Assembly (NCBI RefSeq): GCF_018069875.1 | Contig: NZ_JAGQDF010000003.1 | Coordinates: 1 to 64,000 of the forward strand | DNA from: Ideonella alba | Lineage (GTDB): Bacteria; Pseudomonadota; Gammaproteobacteria; Burkholderiales; Burkholderiaceae_C | Length of the DNA: 64,000 nucleotides | Direction: 5' to 3' | Shown here: piece after piece, positions 44,740 through 52,122 of the stretch | How positions within the stretch are numbered: position 1 is the first letter of the stretch | Layout of the letters: each line of letters starts with the position of its first letter | The notes under the pieces: generated by a model | Told to the model about the DNA's origin: nothing | What the model saw: the letters and a program-made list of their open reading frames with translations, nothing else | Databases searched by the model: none | Translations under genes and position numbers: made by a program

Positions 44740-45765
44740 ATGGCAGGCCGCAGCGGCGCCTCGGTGCTCGACGAGATCGACGGCCTGGCCGCCCAGTGCC
44801 CGCCCGGGATGCAGGTGCAGCCGCTGTGCCAGATCGATGCGCGAGGCCGGCGCTGCGCCGTGCTGAGCTTCAGCGCCGGTCCCAGCGACCCGGCGCTGCC
44901 AGCCTTCGGCGTGTTCGGGGGCGTGCATGGCCTGGAGCGCATTGGCGTCGAGGTGGTGCTGGCCTTCTTGCGAGCTGTGCTGGCGCGCTGGGCCTGGGAT
45001 GTGTCGCTGCACGATCTGCTGGGACGCGTGCGCCTGGTGGTGGTGCCGCTGGTCAACCCGGGCGGGCTGTTGCACGGCACGCGCGCCAACCCGGCCGGTG
45101 TGGACCTGATGCGCAATGCCCCGGTGGACTGCCGCCACGGCGCGCCCTGGGGCGTGGGCGGCCAGCGCATGAGCGCCCGCCTGCCCTGGTACCGCGGTCC
45201 GGCCGGCGCGGCGATGCAGCCCGAGGCGCAGGCGCTGTGCGGTGTCGTCGAGCGCGAGCTGATCGGCCGGCCGCTGGCGATCAGCATCGACTGCCACTCG
45301 GGTTTCGGGCTGGACGACCGGCTGTGGTTTCCGCACGCCCACACGCCCGCGCCGATCGAGCACCTGCCGGAGCTGCACGCGCTGTCGCAGGTGCTGGACG
45401 GCGCGCTGCCGCACCACCGCTACCGCTTCGAGCCGCAGAGCCTGCAGTACCTGGCGCACGGCGACCTGTGGGACCACCTGTACCTGCGCGCGCAGCAGCA
45501 GCCCGGCACCACGCTGCTGCCGCTGACGCTGGAGATGGGCTCCTGGCTGTGGGTCAAGAAGAACCCGCGCCAGGCCTTCAGCCGCCACGGCATCTTCAAC
45601 CCGCTGATCGCCCACCGCCAGCAGCGCGTGCTGCGCCGGCACCTGGCGCTGCTGGACCACCTGATGCGCGCCGCCGCCAGCCAGCACCGCTGGCGGCCCC
45701 AGCCGCTGCTGCGCGAGACCGCCCGCGAGGCGGCGCTGCGCCACTGGTACGGGGCGCGTCGATGA
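44740..45765 (+). CDS. M14 family zinc carboxypeptidase
   Basis: 341 residues from ATG 44740, with AGGAG 11 bases upstream. Zinc ligands are H63 and E66 in GGVHGLERIG and H186 in SIDCHSGFG. The catalytic glutamate is E265 in LTLEMGSW. NPGGLLHGTRANPAGVDLMRN is the substrate arginine/asparagine region seen in M14 enzymes. There is no signal peptide, so it is probably cytoplasmic, as in the DUF2817-like or succinylglutamate-desuccinylase-like M14 groups. The substrate is unknown; it could trim peptides or murein pieces. The stop overlaps the start of the next gene (ATGA). Confidence 0.88.
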   Translation: MAGRSGASVLDEIDGLAAQCPPGMQVQPLCQIDARGRRCAVLSFSAGPSDPALPAFGVFGGVHGLERIGVEVVLAFLRAVLARWAWDVSLHDLLGRVRLVVVPLVNPGGLLHGTRANPAGVDLMRNAPVDCRHGAPWGVGGQRMSARLPWYRGPAGAAMQPEAQALCGVVERELIGRPLAISIDCHSGFGLDDRLWFPHAHTPAPIEHLPELHALSQVLDGALPHHRYRFEPQSLQYLAHGDLWDHLYLRAQQQPGTTLLPLTLEMGSWLWVKKNPRQAFSRHGIFNPLIAHRQQRVLRRHLALLDHLMRAAASQHRWRPQPLLRETAREAALRHWYGARR

Positions 45766-46523
45766 ATGCCACGCCGAGCACCTGGGTGCTGCTGCGCGGC
45801 CTGACGCGCGAGGCCGCGCACTGGGGCGATTTCGTGCCGGCCCTGCAGGCCGCGCTGCCGCAGGCGCGCCTGCTGTGTGTGGACCTGCCGGGCGCCGGCA
45901 CCGCGCACCGGCAGGCCTGCCCGCCTACGATCCCGGCGATCGCCGCGCACTGCCGCGCCGCCGCCCAGGCCGCCGGCGCGACCGGGCCGCTGGGCCTGCT
46001 CGGCCTGTCGATGGGCGGCATGGTGGCCGCCGACTGGCTGCTGCGCCACCCGAGCGAGGTGCAGACGGCGGTGCTGGTCAACAGCAGCGTGGCGGGCCTG
46101 AGCCCGCTGCACCACCGCCTGCGCCCCGGCCACTGGCCGCGGCTGCCGGCGCTGGCCCTGGGCTGGGGCAGCGCGGCCGCTGAAGCGCAGGTGCTGGGCT
46201 TGAGCAGCCGCCGCCGCCCGCTGCCGCCCGACTGGCTGGCCCACTGGACCGCGATCCAGCGCCAGCGGCCGGTCGGCCGCGGCAATGCGCTGCGCCAGCT
46301 GTGGGCGGCGGCGCGCTACCGCCTGCCGCCCGGCCGACCGGCGATGCCGGTGCTGGTGCTGCGCAGCCTGGGCGATGCGATGGTCGCGCCCGCCTGCTCG
46401 GCCGCGCTGGCGCGGCATTGGGACTGCCCACTGTGGGAGCACCCCCGCGCCGGCCACGACCTGGCGCTGGACGATCCGCAGTGGCTGGCGCAGGCGGTGG
46501 CGCGCTGGACGGCCTGTGCCTGA
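45762..46523 (+). CDS. Alpha/beta hydrolase
   Basis: 253 residues, starting within the previous stop codon, so it is coupled to the M14 peptidase. The nucleophile elbow is GLSMGG with serine 83. The acid is likely the aspartate in SLGDAMVAP and the base the histidine in RAGHDLALDD. WVLLRGLTREAAHWGDFVPAL at the start, where HG usually stands, reads RG; the oxyanion-hole loop is thus slightly unusual. The substrate is unknown. An esterase or a small amidase working with the carboxypeptidase are possible roles. Confidence 0.85.
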   Translation: MNATPSTWVLLRGLTREAAHWGDFVPALQAALPQARLLCVDLPGAGTAHRQACPPTIPAIAAHCRAAAQAAGATGPLGLLGLSMGGMVAADWLLRHPSEVQTAVLVNSSVAGLSPLHHRLRPGHWPRLPALALGWGSAAAEAQVLGLSSRRRPLPPDWLAHWTAIQRQRPVGRGNALRQLWAAARYRLPPGRPAMPVLVLRSLGDAMVAPACSAALARHWDCPLWEHPRAGHDLALDDPQWLAQAVARWTACA

Positions 46524-47372
46524 TCAGGCCAGGATGAAGCGCCGCAGGGTGGCGAAGGCGGCATCGGGTTCGTCGCGCCAGGCGCCATGGCCCGAGCCGT
46601 CGAACACCGCCAGCTCGCCCAGCCCGGGTGGCAGCGCAGCGGCGATGTCCTGGCTGTCGGCCAGCGGGCACACCGGGTCCTGCGCGCCGGCCATCACCAG
46701 CACCGGGCACTGCGCGCGCGCCAGGCCGGGCAGCAGGTCCATGGTCTGCTGCTCGCCGCCGGCCGAGGCGAACAGGATGGCCTCGTTGAAGACGATGCGG
46801 CGCGTCGCCTCGTCGCTGCGCGCGGGCGTGGTGTTGTACAGCGGCAGGCAGACCTGGCGGTAGGGCGCCCAGGTGGCCTCGGTCGGCTGGCGCCAGAAGG
46901 CCTCGGCCACCGCGCGCGCTGCCGCACCGCCCAGGCGCTCGAACATCGCCAGCTTGCGCGCCAGCCCCAGGTGCGGCGAGGTGCTGGACAGCACCACCTT
47001 GGCCGCGTGGCCCGGGTGGCGGGCGATGTAGCGCTGCGCCACGAAGCCGCCAAAGCTCTGGCCCAGCACGATCGGCCGCGTGATGCCCAGCGCGTCGCTC
47101 AGCCGCACCAAATCGTCGGCGAAGCTGTCCAGCGTCCACTCGTCGGCCGGCCGGCGGTCGCTGCGGCCGTGGCCGCGGTGGTCGTAGTAGACGATCTGCG
47201 CCACGTCGGCCAGGCGCGAGAAGGCCGGCTTGAAGCCGCTGTGGTCGTAGCCGGGGCCGCCGTGCAGCAGGATCAGCGTGGGCCGCTCGCGCATCGCCGG
47301 GCCGTCGGGCACGAGGCCCGGGCCTTCGATGTCGACGAAGAGGCGGACGCCGGGTTCGATCTCGATGCGCAT
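46524..47372 (-). CDS. Alpha/beta hydrolase, proline iminopeptidase-like
   Basis: 282 residues. The oxyanion motif HGGPGYDHSGFK, the segment YYDHRGHGRSDRRP and the nucleophile elbow GQSFGGF (S106) are those of prolyl aminopeptidase and related hydrolases. The acid is in GAQDPVCPLA and the base in GSGHGAWRDEPDA. There is no signal peptide, so it is cytoplasmic. It is convergent with the preceding hydrolase and ends directly next to it. Either a peptidase releasing N-terminal proline or a general esterase is possible. Confidence 0.88.
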   Translation of the reverse strand: MRIEIEPGVRLFVDIEGPGLVPDGPAMRERPTLILLHGGPGYDHSGFKPAFSRLADVAQIVYYDHRGHGRSDRRPADEWTLDSFADDLVRLSDALGITRPIVLGQSFGGFVAQRYIARHPGHAAKVVLSSTSPHLGLARKLAMFERLGGAAARAVAEAFWRQPTEATWAPYRQVCLPLYNTTPARSDEATRRIVFNEAILFASAGGEQQTMDLLPGLARAQCPVLVMAGAQDPVCPLADSQDIAAALPPGLGELAVFDGSGHGAWRDEPDAAFATLRRFILA

Positions 47373-47392
47373 CGTCAGGGCCGTTCAGCGGC

Positions 47393-47977
47393 TCAGAAGC
47401 GCCAGGCGCCTTCGGCGGCGATGGCCGACAGCGGCAGCCGGTCGTTGGGCTCCTCGCGGGCCTGCAGGCCCTCGGGCAGGGCTTCCTTCGGACCTTGCTT
47501 GCCAATGGCCACCACCGCGTGCACCTGGACATCGTCGGGCAGGTCCAGCGCGGTCTTCAGCGCGGCGGCGTCGAAGCCGCCCATGCCGTGCGTGACGTAG
47601 CCCATCAGATGGGCCTGCAGCGCCAGGCTCATCCAGGCGGCGCCGGCATCAAAGGCGTGCCAGGGGTTGGGCTTGGCCTCGGTGGCGCCGGGCGCCACCG
47701 AGCTTTTCTTCGAGGCCACCACCAGCAACACCGACGCCTTGTGCGCCCAGCCCTGGTTGAAGGGCACCAGCCCCGCCAGGATGCCGGCGAAGCTGCCGCT
47801 GCCGGCGTGTCCGTAGAGGAAGCGCCAGGGCTGGATGTTGGACGCCGACGGCGACCAGCGGGCGGCTTCCAGCAGGGTGTCGAGGTCGGCCTGCGGCATG
47901 GCCTCGCCGGTGAAGGAGCGCGGCGACCAGCGGGTGGTGAAGAGTTCGGCGACGGGGTGAGCGGCTTGGCGGGGCAT
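47393..47977 (-). CDS. Nitroreductase family protein
   Basis: 194 residues from ATG 47977; an in-frame longer start upstream reads as non-coding. FMN-binding features are RWSPRSFTGEAM at about 14-25, ARWSPSASNIQPWRFLYG, and GYVTHGMGGFDAAALKTAL. The C-terminus has VVAIGKQGPKEALP. Such enzymes reduce nitro groups, quinones or flavins with NAD(P)H. It lies 20 bases upstream of the proline iminopeptidase-like gene on the same strand. The substrate is unknown. Confidence 0.9.
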   Translation of the reverse strand: MPRQAAHPVAELFTTRWSPRSFTGEAMPQADLDTLLEAARWSPSASNIQPWRFLYGHAGSGSFAGILAGLVPFNQGWAHKASVLLVVASKKSSVAPGATEAKPNPWHAFDAGAAWMSLALQAHLMGYVTHGMGGFDAAALKTALDLPDDVQVHAVVAIGKQGPKEALPEGLQAREEPNDRLPLSAIAAEGAWRF

Positions 47978-48126
47978 CGGGGTGGGGGGTGGGTGGAAGG
48001 ATGGTGGGATTGTGGCGGCGTTGCCGCGAGGCTGCTCATGCGGGGATGTTGCTTGGCAGGCGGCCGCTGGCGGCCCTATCCTGTGCGCCCCTGACCGCTC
48101 CAACAACACCCCGAGGAGAACTGAGC

Positions 48127-49416
48127 ATGACCTGGCGCTTCGAGACCGTGTCCGTCCACGGCGGCTACTCGCCCGACCCCACCACCAAGGCGGTGGCCGT
48201 GCCGATTTACCAGACCGTGGCCTACGCCTTCGACAGCGCGCAGCACGGCGCCGACCTGTTCGACCTGAAGGTGCCGGGGAACATCTACACCCGGATCATG
48301 AACCCGACCACCGATGTGCTGGAGCAGCGCATCGCGGCGCTGGAAGGCGGCATCGCGGCGCTGGCGCTGGCCTCGGGCCAGGCGGCCGTGACCTATGCCA
48401 TCCAGACCATCACCGAGGCTGGCGACAACATCGTCGCTTCCAGCGCCCTGTACGGCGGCACCTACAACCTGCTGGCCCACACGCTGCCGCAGTTCGGCGT
48501 GCAGACCCGCTTTGCCGACTACCGTGACCCGGCCAGCTTCGAGGCGCTGATCGACGACAGGACCAAGGCGGTCTTCGTCGAGTCGCTGGGCAACCCGCAG
48601 GGCAACATCACCGACATCGGCCGCATCGCCGAGATCGCCCACCGCCATGGCGTGCCGCTGATCGTCGACAACACCGTGCCCAGCCCCTACCTGTGCCGGC
48701 CCTTCGAGCACGGCGCCGACATCGTCGTGCACTCGCTGACCAAGTACTGCGGCGGCCATGGCAACAGCCTGGGTGGCGCGATCGTCGACTCGGGCAAGTT
48801 CCCCTGGGCGCAGCACAAGGAGCGCTTCCCGCGCCTGAACACGCCGGACGTCAGCTACCACGGCGTGGTCTACACCGAGGCCCTGGGCCCGGCCGCCTAC
48901 ATCGGTCGCGCCCGCGTGGTGCCGCTGCGCAACACCGGCGCCGCGCTGTCGCCGTTCAATGCCTTCCTGATCCTGCAGGGCCTGGAGACGCTGGCGCTGC
49001 GCATGGACCGCATCAGCGCCAACGCGCTGGCGGTGGCGAAGTTCCTGCAAGGCCACGCCAAGGTCGACTGGGTCAACTACGCCGGCCTGCCGGACCATGC
49101 CGACCACGCCCTGGTGCAGAAGTACCTGAGCGGCCAGGCCTCGGGCCTGCTGACCTTCGGGCTGAAGGGCCCGGCCGGCGGCGGTCGCGAGCGCGGTGCC
49201 CGCTTCCTGGACGCGCTGCAGCTGTTCACCCGCCTGGTCAACATCGGCGATGCCAAGTCGCTGGCCACCCACCCGGCCAGCACCACGCACCGCCAGCTCG
49301 GTCCGGAGGAGCTGGCCAAGGCCGGCGTCAGCGAGGACACGGTGCGGCTGTCGATCGGCATTGAGCACATCGACGACCTGCTCGCCGACCTGAACGACGC
49401 GCTGGCCGCGGTCTGA
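48127..49416 (+). CDS. metY: O-acetylhomoserine aminocarboxypropyltransferase
   Basis: 429 residues from ATG 48127, with GAGGAGA at 48112-48118. It makes homocysteine from O-acetylhomoserine and sulfide, assimilating reduced sulfur directly. The pyridoxal-phosphate lysine is K206 in [41 protein letters not shown] is the phosphate and substrate region, and [21 protein letters not shown] is the family N-terminus. The length with extra loops fits MetY rather than MetZ or MetB. It is followed after 20 bases by a persulfide dioxygenase-like gene, so both sulfide use and disposal are encoded together. Confidence 0.93.
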   Translation: MTWRFETVSVHGGYSPDPTTKAVAVPIYQTVAYAFDSAQHGADLFDLKVPGNIYTRIMNPTTDVLEQRIAALEGGIAALALASGQAAVTYAIQTITEAGDNIVASSALYGGTYNLLAHTLPQFGVQTRFADYRDPASFEALIDDRTKAVFVESLGNPQGNITDIGRIAEIAHRHGVPLIVDNTVPSPYLCRPFEHGADIVVHSLTKYCGGHGNSLGGAIVDSGKFPWAQHKERFPRLNTPDVSYHGVVYTEALGPAAYIGRARVVPLRNTGAALSPFNAFLILQGLETLALRMDRISANALAVAKFLQGHAKVDWVNYAGLPDHADHALVQKYLSGQASGLLTFGLKGPAGGGRERGARFLDALQLFTRLVNIGDAKSLATHPASTTHRQLGPEELAKAGVSEDTVRLSIGIEHIDDLLADLNDALAAV

Positions 49417-49436
49417 CGCGGCGGGAGTGGACGGCC

Positions 49437-50186
49437 ATGATCTTCCGCCAGCTCTTCGAGCCCCTGTCCAGCACCTACACCTACCTGCTGGGCTGCGAGC
49501 AGACCGGGCAGGCGCTGCTGATCGATCCGGTGGTCAACGCCATGGACCGCGACCTGGCGCTGCTGCAGCAGCTGGGCCTGCGGCTGGCGTGGACCGTCGA
49601 GACCCACATCCACGCCGACCACATCTCCGCCGGGCGCCACCTGCGTGAGCAGGTGGGCTCGCGCATCGCGGTGTCGGCGATGGACGCACTGCCCTGCGCC
49701 GACCTGGGGCTGCAGGATGGGCTGCCGCTGACCCTGGGCGAGGTGACGCTGCTGCCGATCCACACCCCCGGCCACACCGCCCACCACCTGGCTTTCGAAT
49801 CCGCCGGGCGGCTGTTCACCGGCGATGCGCTGCTGATCGAGGGCTGTGGCCGCACCGATTTCCAGGGCGGCAGCGCAGCCGCGCTGTACCGCAGCATCCA
49901 CGAGCGCCTGTTCAGCCGGCCCGACGAGACCCTGGTCTACCCCGGCCACGACTACCAGGGCCGCCAGGTCTCGTCGATCGGCCAGGAGAAGGCGCGCAAC
50001 CCGCGCCTGGGCCAGGGCCGCAGCCAGGCCGACTTCGAGGCGCTGATGGCGGCGCTGAACCTGCCCTACCCGAAGTTCATCGACCACGCGGTGCCCGGCA
50101 ACCGCGACTGCGGCCGCTGTCCGGACGACCTGCCCACCCAGCTGCAGGCCTACTGCGGACGCATGACCGAGAGCCCGCAGGGCTGA
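49437..50186 (+). CDS. MBL-fold persulfide dioxygenase-like protein
   Basis: 249 residues. The metal motif H-x-H-x-D-H is THIHADH at about 57-62, with further ligands in [21 protein letters not shown] and VYPGHDYQG. That pattern and the segment [20 protein letters not shown] are typical of ETHE1/SdoA enzymes that oxidise glutathione persulfide to sulfite. The C-terminal [11 protein letters not shown] is a small cysteine pair sometimes seen in this group. Placement after metY supports a sulfur role. A glyoxalase II function is less likely because of the GCGRTDFQ segment. Confidence 0.87.
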   Translation: MIFRQLFEPLSSTYTYLLGCEQTGQALLIDPVVNAMDRDLALLQQLGLRLAWTVETHIHADHISAGRHLREQVGSRIAVSAMDALPCADLGLQDGLPLTLGEVTLLPIHTPGHTAHHLAFESAGRLFTGDALLIEGCGRTDFQGGSAAALYRSIHERLFSRPDETLVYPGHDYQGRQVSSIGQEKARNPRLGQGRSQADFEALMAALNLPYPKFIDHAVPGNRDCGRCPDDLPTQLQAYCGRMTESPQG

Positions 50187-50231
50187 GTGCCACCGCCGGA
50201 AGGCATGGACAAATCAGGGGGATTCGCCAAT

Positions 50232-50250
50232 AATGTGCATGTTGCACATT
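50232..50250. promoter_or_regulatory. Palindrome AATGTGCA-TGT-TGCACATT upstream of a secreted protein
   Basis: An exact 8-bp inverted repeat around a 3-base centre. It lies 16 bases upstream of the chosen ATG at 50266 and close to the ribosome-binding site TGGAGA. The sequence differs from CRP/FNR sites. It could be an operator or, in RNA, a hairpin that controls ribosome access. The binder is not known. Confidence 0.5.
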
Positions 50251-50265
50251 TATTGGAGACCTGCG

Positions 50266-50961
50266 ATGTCCGTTCTTTCCAGCCCCTGGCTGCGGCGGCT
50301 GCCCCTGGCGGCCCTGCTGGCCGCCCCGCTGCTGGCCTCGGCCGGCATCCAGATCGGTGCCAGCGGCAAGACCTTTGCCTCCGACGCCTGGGCCTGCGCG
50401 CTGCACCCCACGCGCGGCTATGCACCGCGGGTCGAGGCGGGCCTGTACCAGCCGGCGCCCACCGCCAGCGCCAAGGTGCTGCTCAACGGCCAGCGCGTGG
50501 CGCTGGTGGATGCCGCCAACCCGTCGGCCCCGGTGTGGCTGGCCAACGGCCTGAACAGCGTGGGCGTGAAGCTCAGCAAGAAGGCCAACGACAGCTTCGG
50601 CTTTGACGCCGCGCTGACCTGGCCCAACCAACCCAACGCCTGCATCCCGGACACCGGCGCCAACACGGTGGCGGGGGACCTGGAGACCGCGGTGTCGGGC
50701 AAGTCCTCGGCGGTCGTGCCGCTGGGCTGCGCCTTCAACCCGGCCACCGGCCGCAACCAGGCCTTCGTCAACCTGTTCGACAACGGCACCTGGCTGCTCA
50801 ACGTGTCGGTCAACGGCGTGCCGCTGACCCAGCTCAACGGCACCACCCGGCGCAGCGTGCCGGTCTTTCTGGCCACCGGGCTGAACGTGATCACCGCGGC
50901 CAACGGCCAACTGTCGGTGGACGCCTACGTGCGCGACGTGCCCGCGGGCCAGTGCCCCTGA
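50266..50961 (+). CDS. Hypothetical secreted protein
   Basis: 231 residues from ATG 50266; an in-frame ATG at 50233 would overlap the palindrome. A signal peptide (1-25, WLRRLPLAALLAAPLLASAG) precedes a beta-rich mature part. Cysteines are in AWACALHP, NACIPDTG, LGCAFNPA and GQCP at the very end. Repeated segments of similar form (VLLNGQRVALVDAANPSAPVWLANGLNSV and later LLNVSVNGVPLTQLNGTTRRSVPVFLATGLNVI, cited only in part) suggest a duplicated domain. I do not recognise the family. It is transcribed in the same direction as metY but separated by 79 bases with a strong palindrome. Confidence 0.65.
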   Translation: MSVLSSPWLRRLPLAALLAAPLLASAGIQIGASGKTFASDAWACALHPTRGYAPRVEAGLYQPAPTASAKVLLNGQRVALVDAANPSAPVWLANGLNSVGVKLSKKANDSFGFDAALTWPNQPNACIPDTGANTVAGDLETAVSGKSSAVVPLGCAFNPATGRNQAFVNLFDNGTWLLNVSVNGVPLTQLNGTTRRSVPVFLATGLNVITAANGQLSVDAYVRDVPAGQCP

Positions 50962-50964
50962 GGC

Positions 50965-51909
50965 TCACAGCGGCGCGGGCGTCGCGCCAGCGGGCGCGGC
51001 CTGCGCCTGCTCCACCACCTCGCGCGTCAGGTGCGGCGCGAAGACGGTGATGAAGTCGTAGGCGTAGCGGCGCAGCAGGCTGCCGCGGCGCACCCCCACC
51101 ATGGTGGTGTTGATCGCGAACAGCTGGCGCGCATCGATCGCGCGCAGGTGGGCGTCGCGCTGCTCGTCGAAGGCGATGGCGGCGATGATGCCCACGCCCA
51201 GGCCCAGCTCGACATAGGTCTTGATCACGTCGGCGTCCATCGCGCTGAGCACCACCTGCGGCTTCAGGCCGGCGCGGGTGAAGGCGTCGTCGATGCTGCC
51301 GCGGCCGGTGTAGCCGGCCTCGTAGGTGATCACCGGGTAGGCGGCCAGGCGCTCCAGCGTCAGCGGCGCGTCCAGCAGCGGGTGGCCGGGCGGCACCACC
51401 ACCGAGTGGCTCCAGCGGTAGCAGGGCAGGGCGGCCAGCTCGGGCGCCTCGGCCAGGTAGTGCGAGGCGATGCCGATGTCGGCCACGCCCGACAGCAGCA
51501 TCTGCGCCACCTGGGCCGGCGAGCCCTGGTGCATCTGCAGCTGCACCTGCGGGTGGGTGGCGCGGAAATCGTGCACCGCCGAGGGCAGCGCGAAGCGCGC
51601 CTGCGAGTGGGTGGCGGCAATGCTCAGCACGCCGGCGTCGCCCAGGCGGAAGTCGTCGCCGGCGCGCTGCAGGTTCTCGGCTTCCAGCAGCAGCTTCTCC
51701 ACCCAGGGCAGCACGCGTTCGCCGGCGGCGGTCAGGCCGGTCAGGCGCTTGCCGGCGCGCACGAAGATCTCCACGCCCAGCTCGTCCTCAAGCTCGCGGA
51801 TCTGCCGGCTGACGCCGGGCTGCGAGGTGTGCAGCGCCGCCGCCACGTCGGTCAGGTTGAAGGCCCGGCGCACGGCCTCGCGCACGGAGCGCAGTTGTTG
51901 GAAGTTCAT
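50965..51909 (-). CDS. cysB: CysB-like LysR regulator of sulfur assimilation
   Basis: 314 residues, close to CysB and Cbl. It opens MNFQQLRSVREAVRRAFNLT, the hallmark start of this branch, and continues with VAAALHTSQPGVSRQIRELE as the recognition helix. The effector domain has IAATHSQARFALPSAV, the sulfate/O-acetylserine-site threonine and glutamine region, and VITYEAGYTGRGSIDDAF. It should activate sulfate uptake genes when sulfur is short. Likely targets are the repeats at 38410 and 39569. It is convergent with the secreted-protein gene at 50266 and divergent from the prolyl oligopeptidase. Confidence 0.9.
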   Translation of the reverse strand: MNFQQLRSVREAVRRAFNLTDVAAALHTSQPGVSRQIRELEDELGVEIFVRAGKRLTGLTAAGERVLPWVEKLLLEAENLQRAGDDFRLGDAGVLSIAATHSQARFALPSAVHDFRATHPQVQLQMHQGSPAQVAQMLLSGVADIGIASHYLAEAPELAALPCYRWSHSVVVPPGHPLLDAPLTLERLAAYPVITYEAGYTGRGSIDDAFTRAGLKPQVVLSAMDADVIKTYVELGLGVGIIAAIAFDEQRDAHLRAIDARQLFAINTTMVGVRRGSLLRRYAYDFITVFAPHLTREVVEQAQAAPAGATPAPL

Positions 51910-52122
51910 GCGAAGGCGCGCAACAGTCGGCCCGGGTTCATCGAAAACCGCATTATCAAAAGCCCTGGCGCCGACCCCAACAACGAAATCGGCCTATCGC
52001 TATGCCGTGCGCGAATATCGACCCGTCGGGCCGGGCCTGCGTGTTCTAGGTGATGCCAGGCCGCGGGCCCTGCACTAGCATGCCCGCCCAGCCGGGCTGC
52101 TGACCCGAGGCAAGGGAGTGCC

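Noticed and set aside
48000-48126. A SAM or SAH riboswitch in front of metY
   Set aside because: I looked for the conserved SAM-I, SAM-II and SAH blocks and found none; only a good ribosome-binding site is present.
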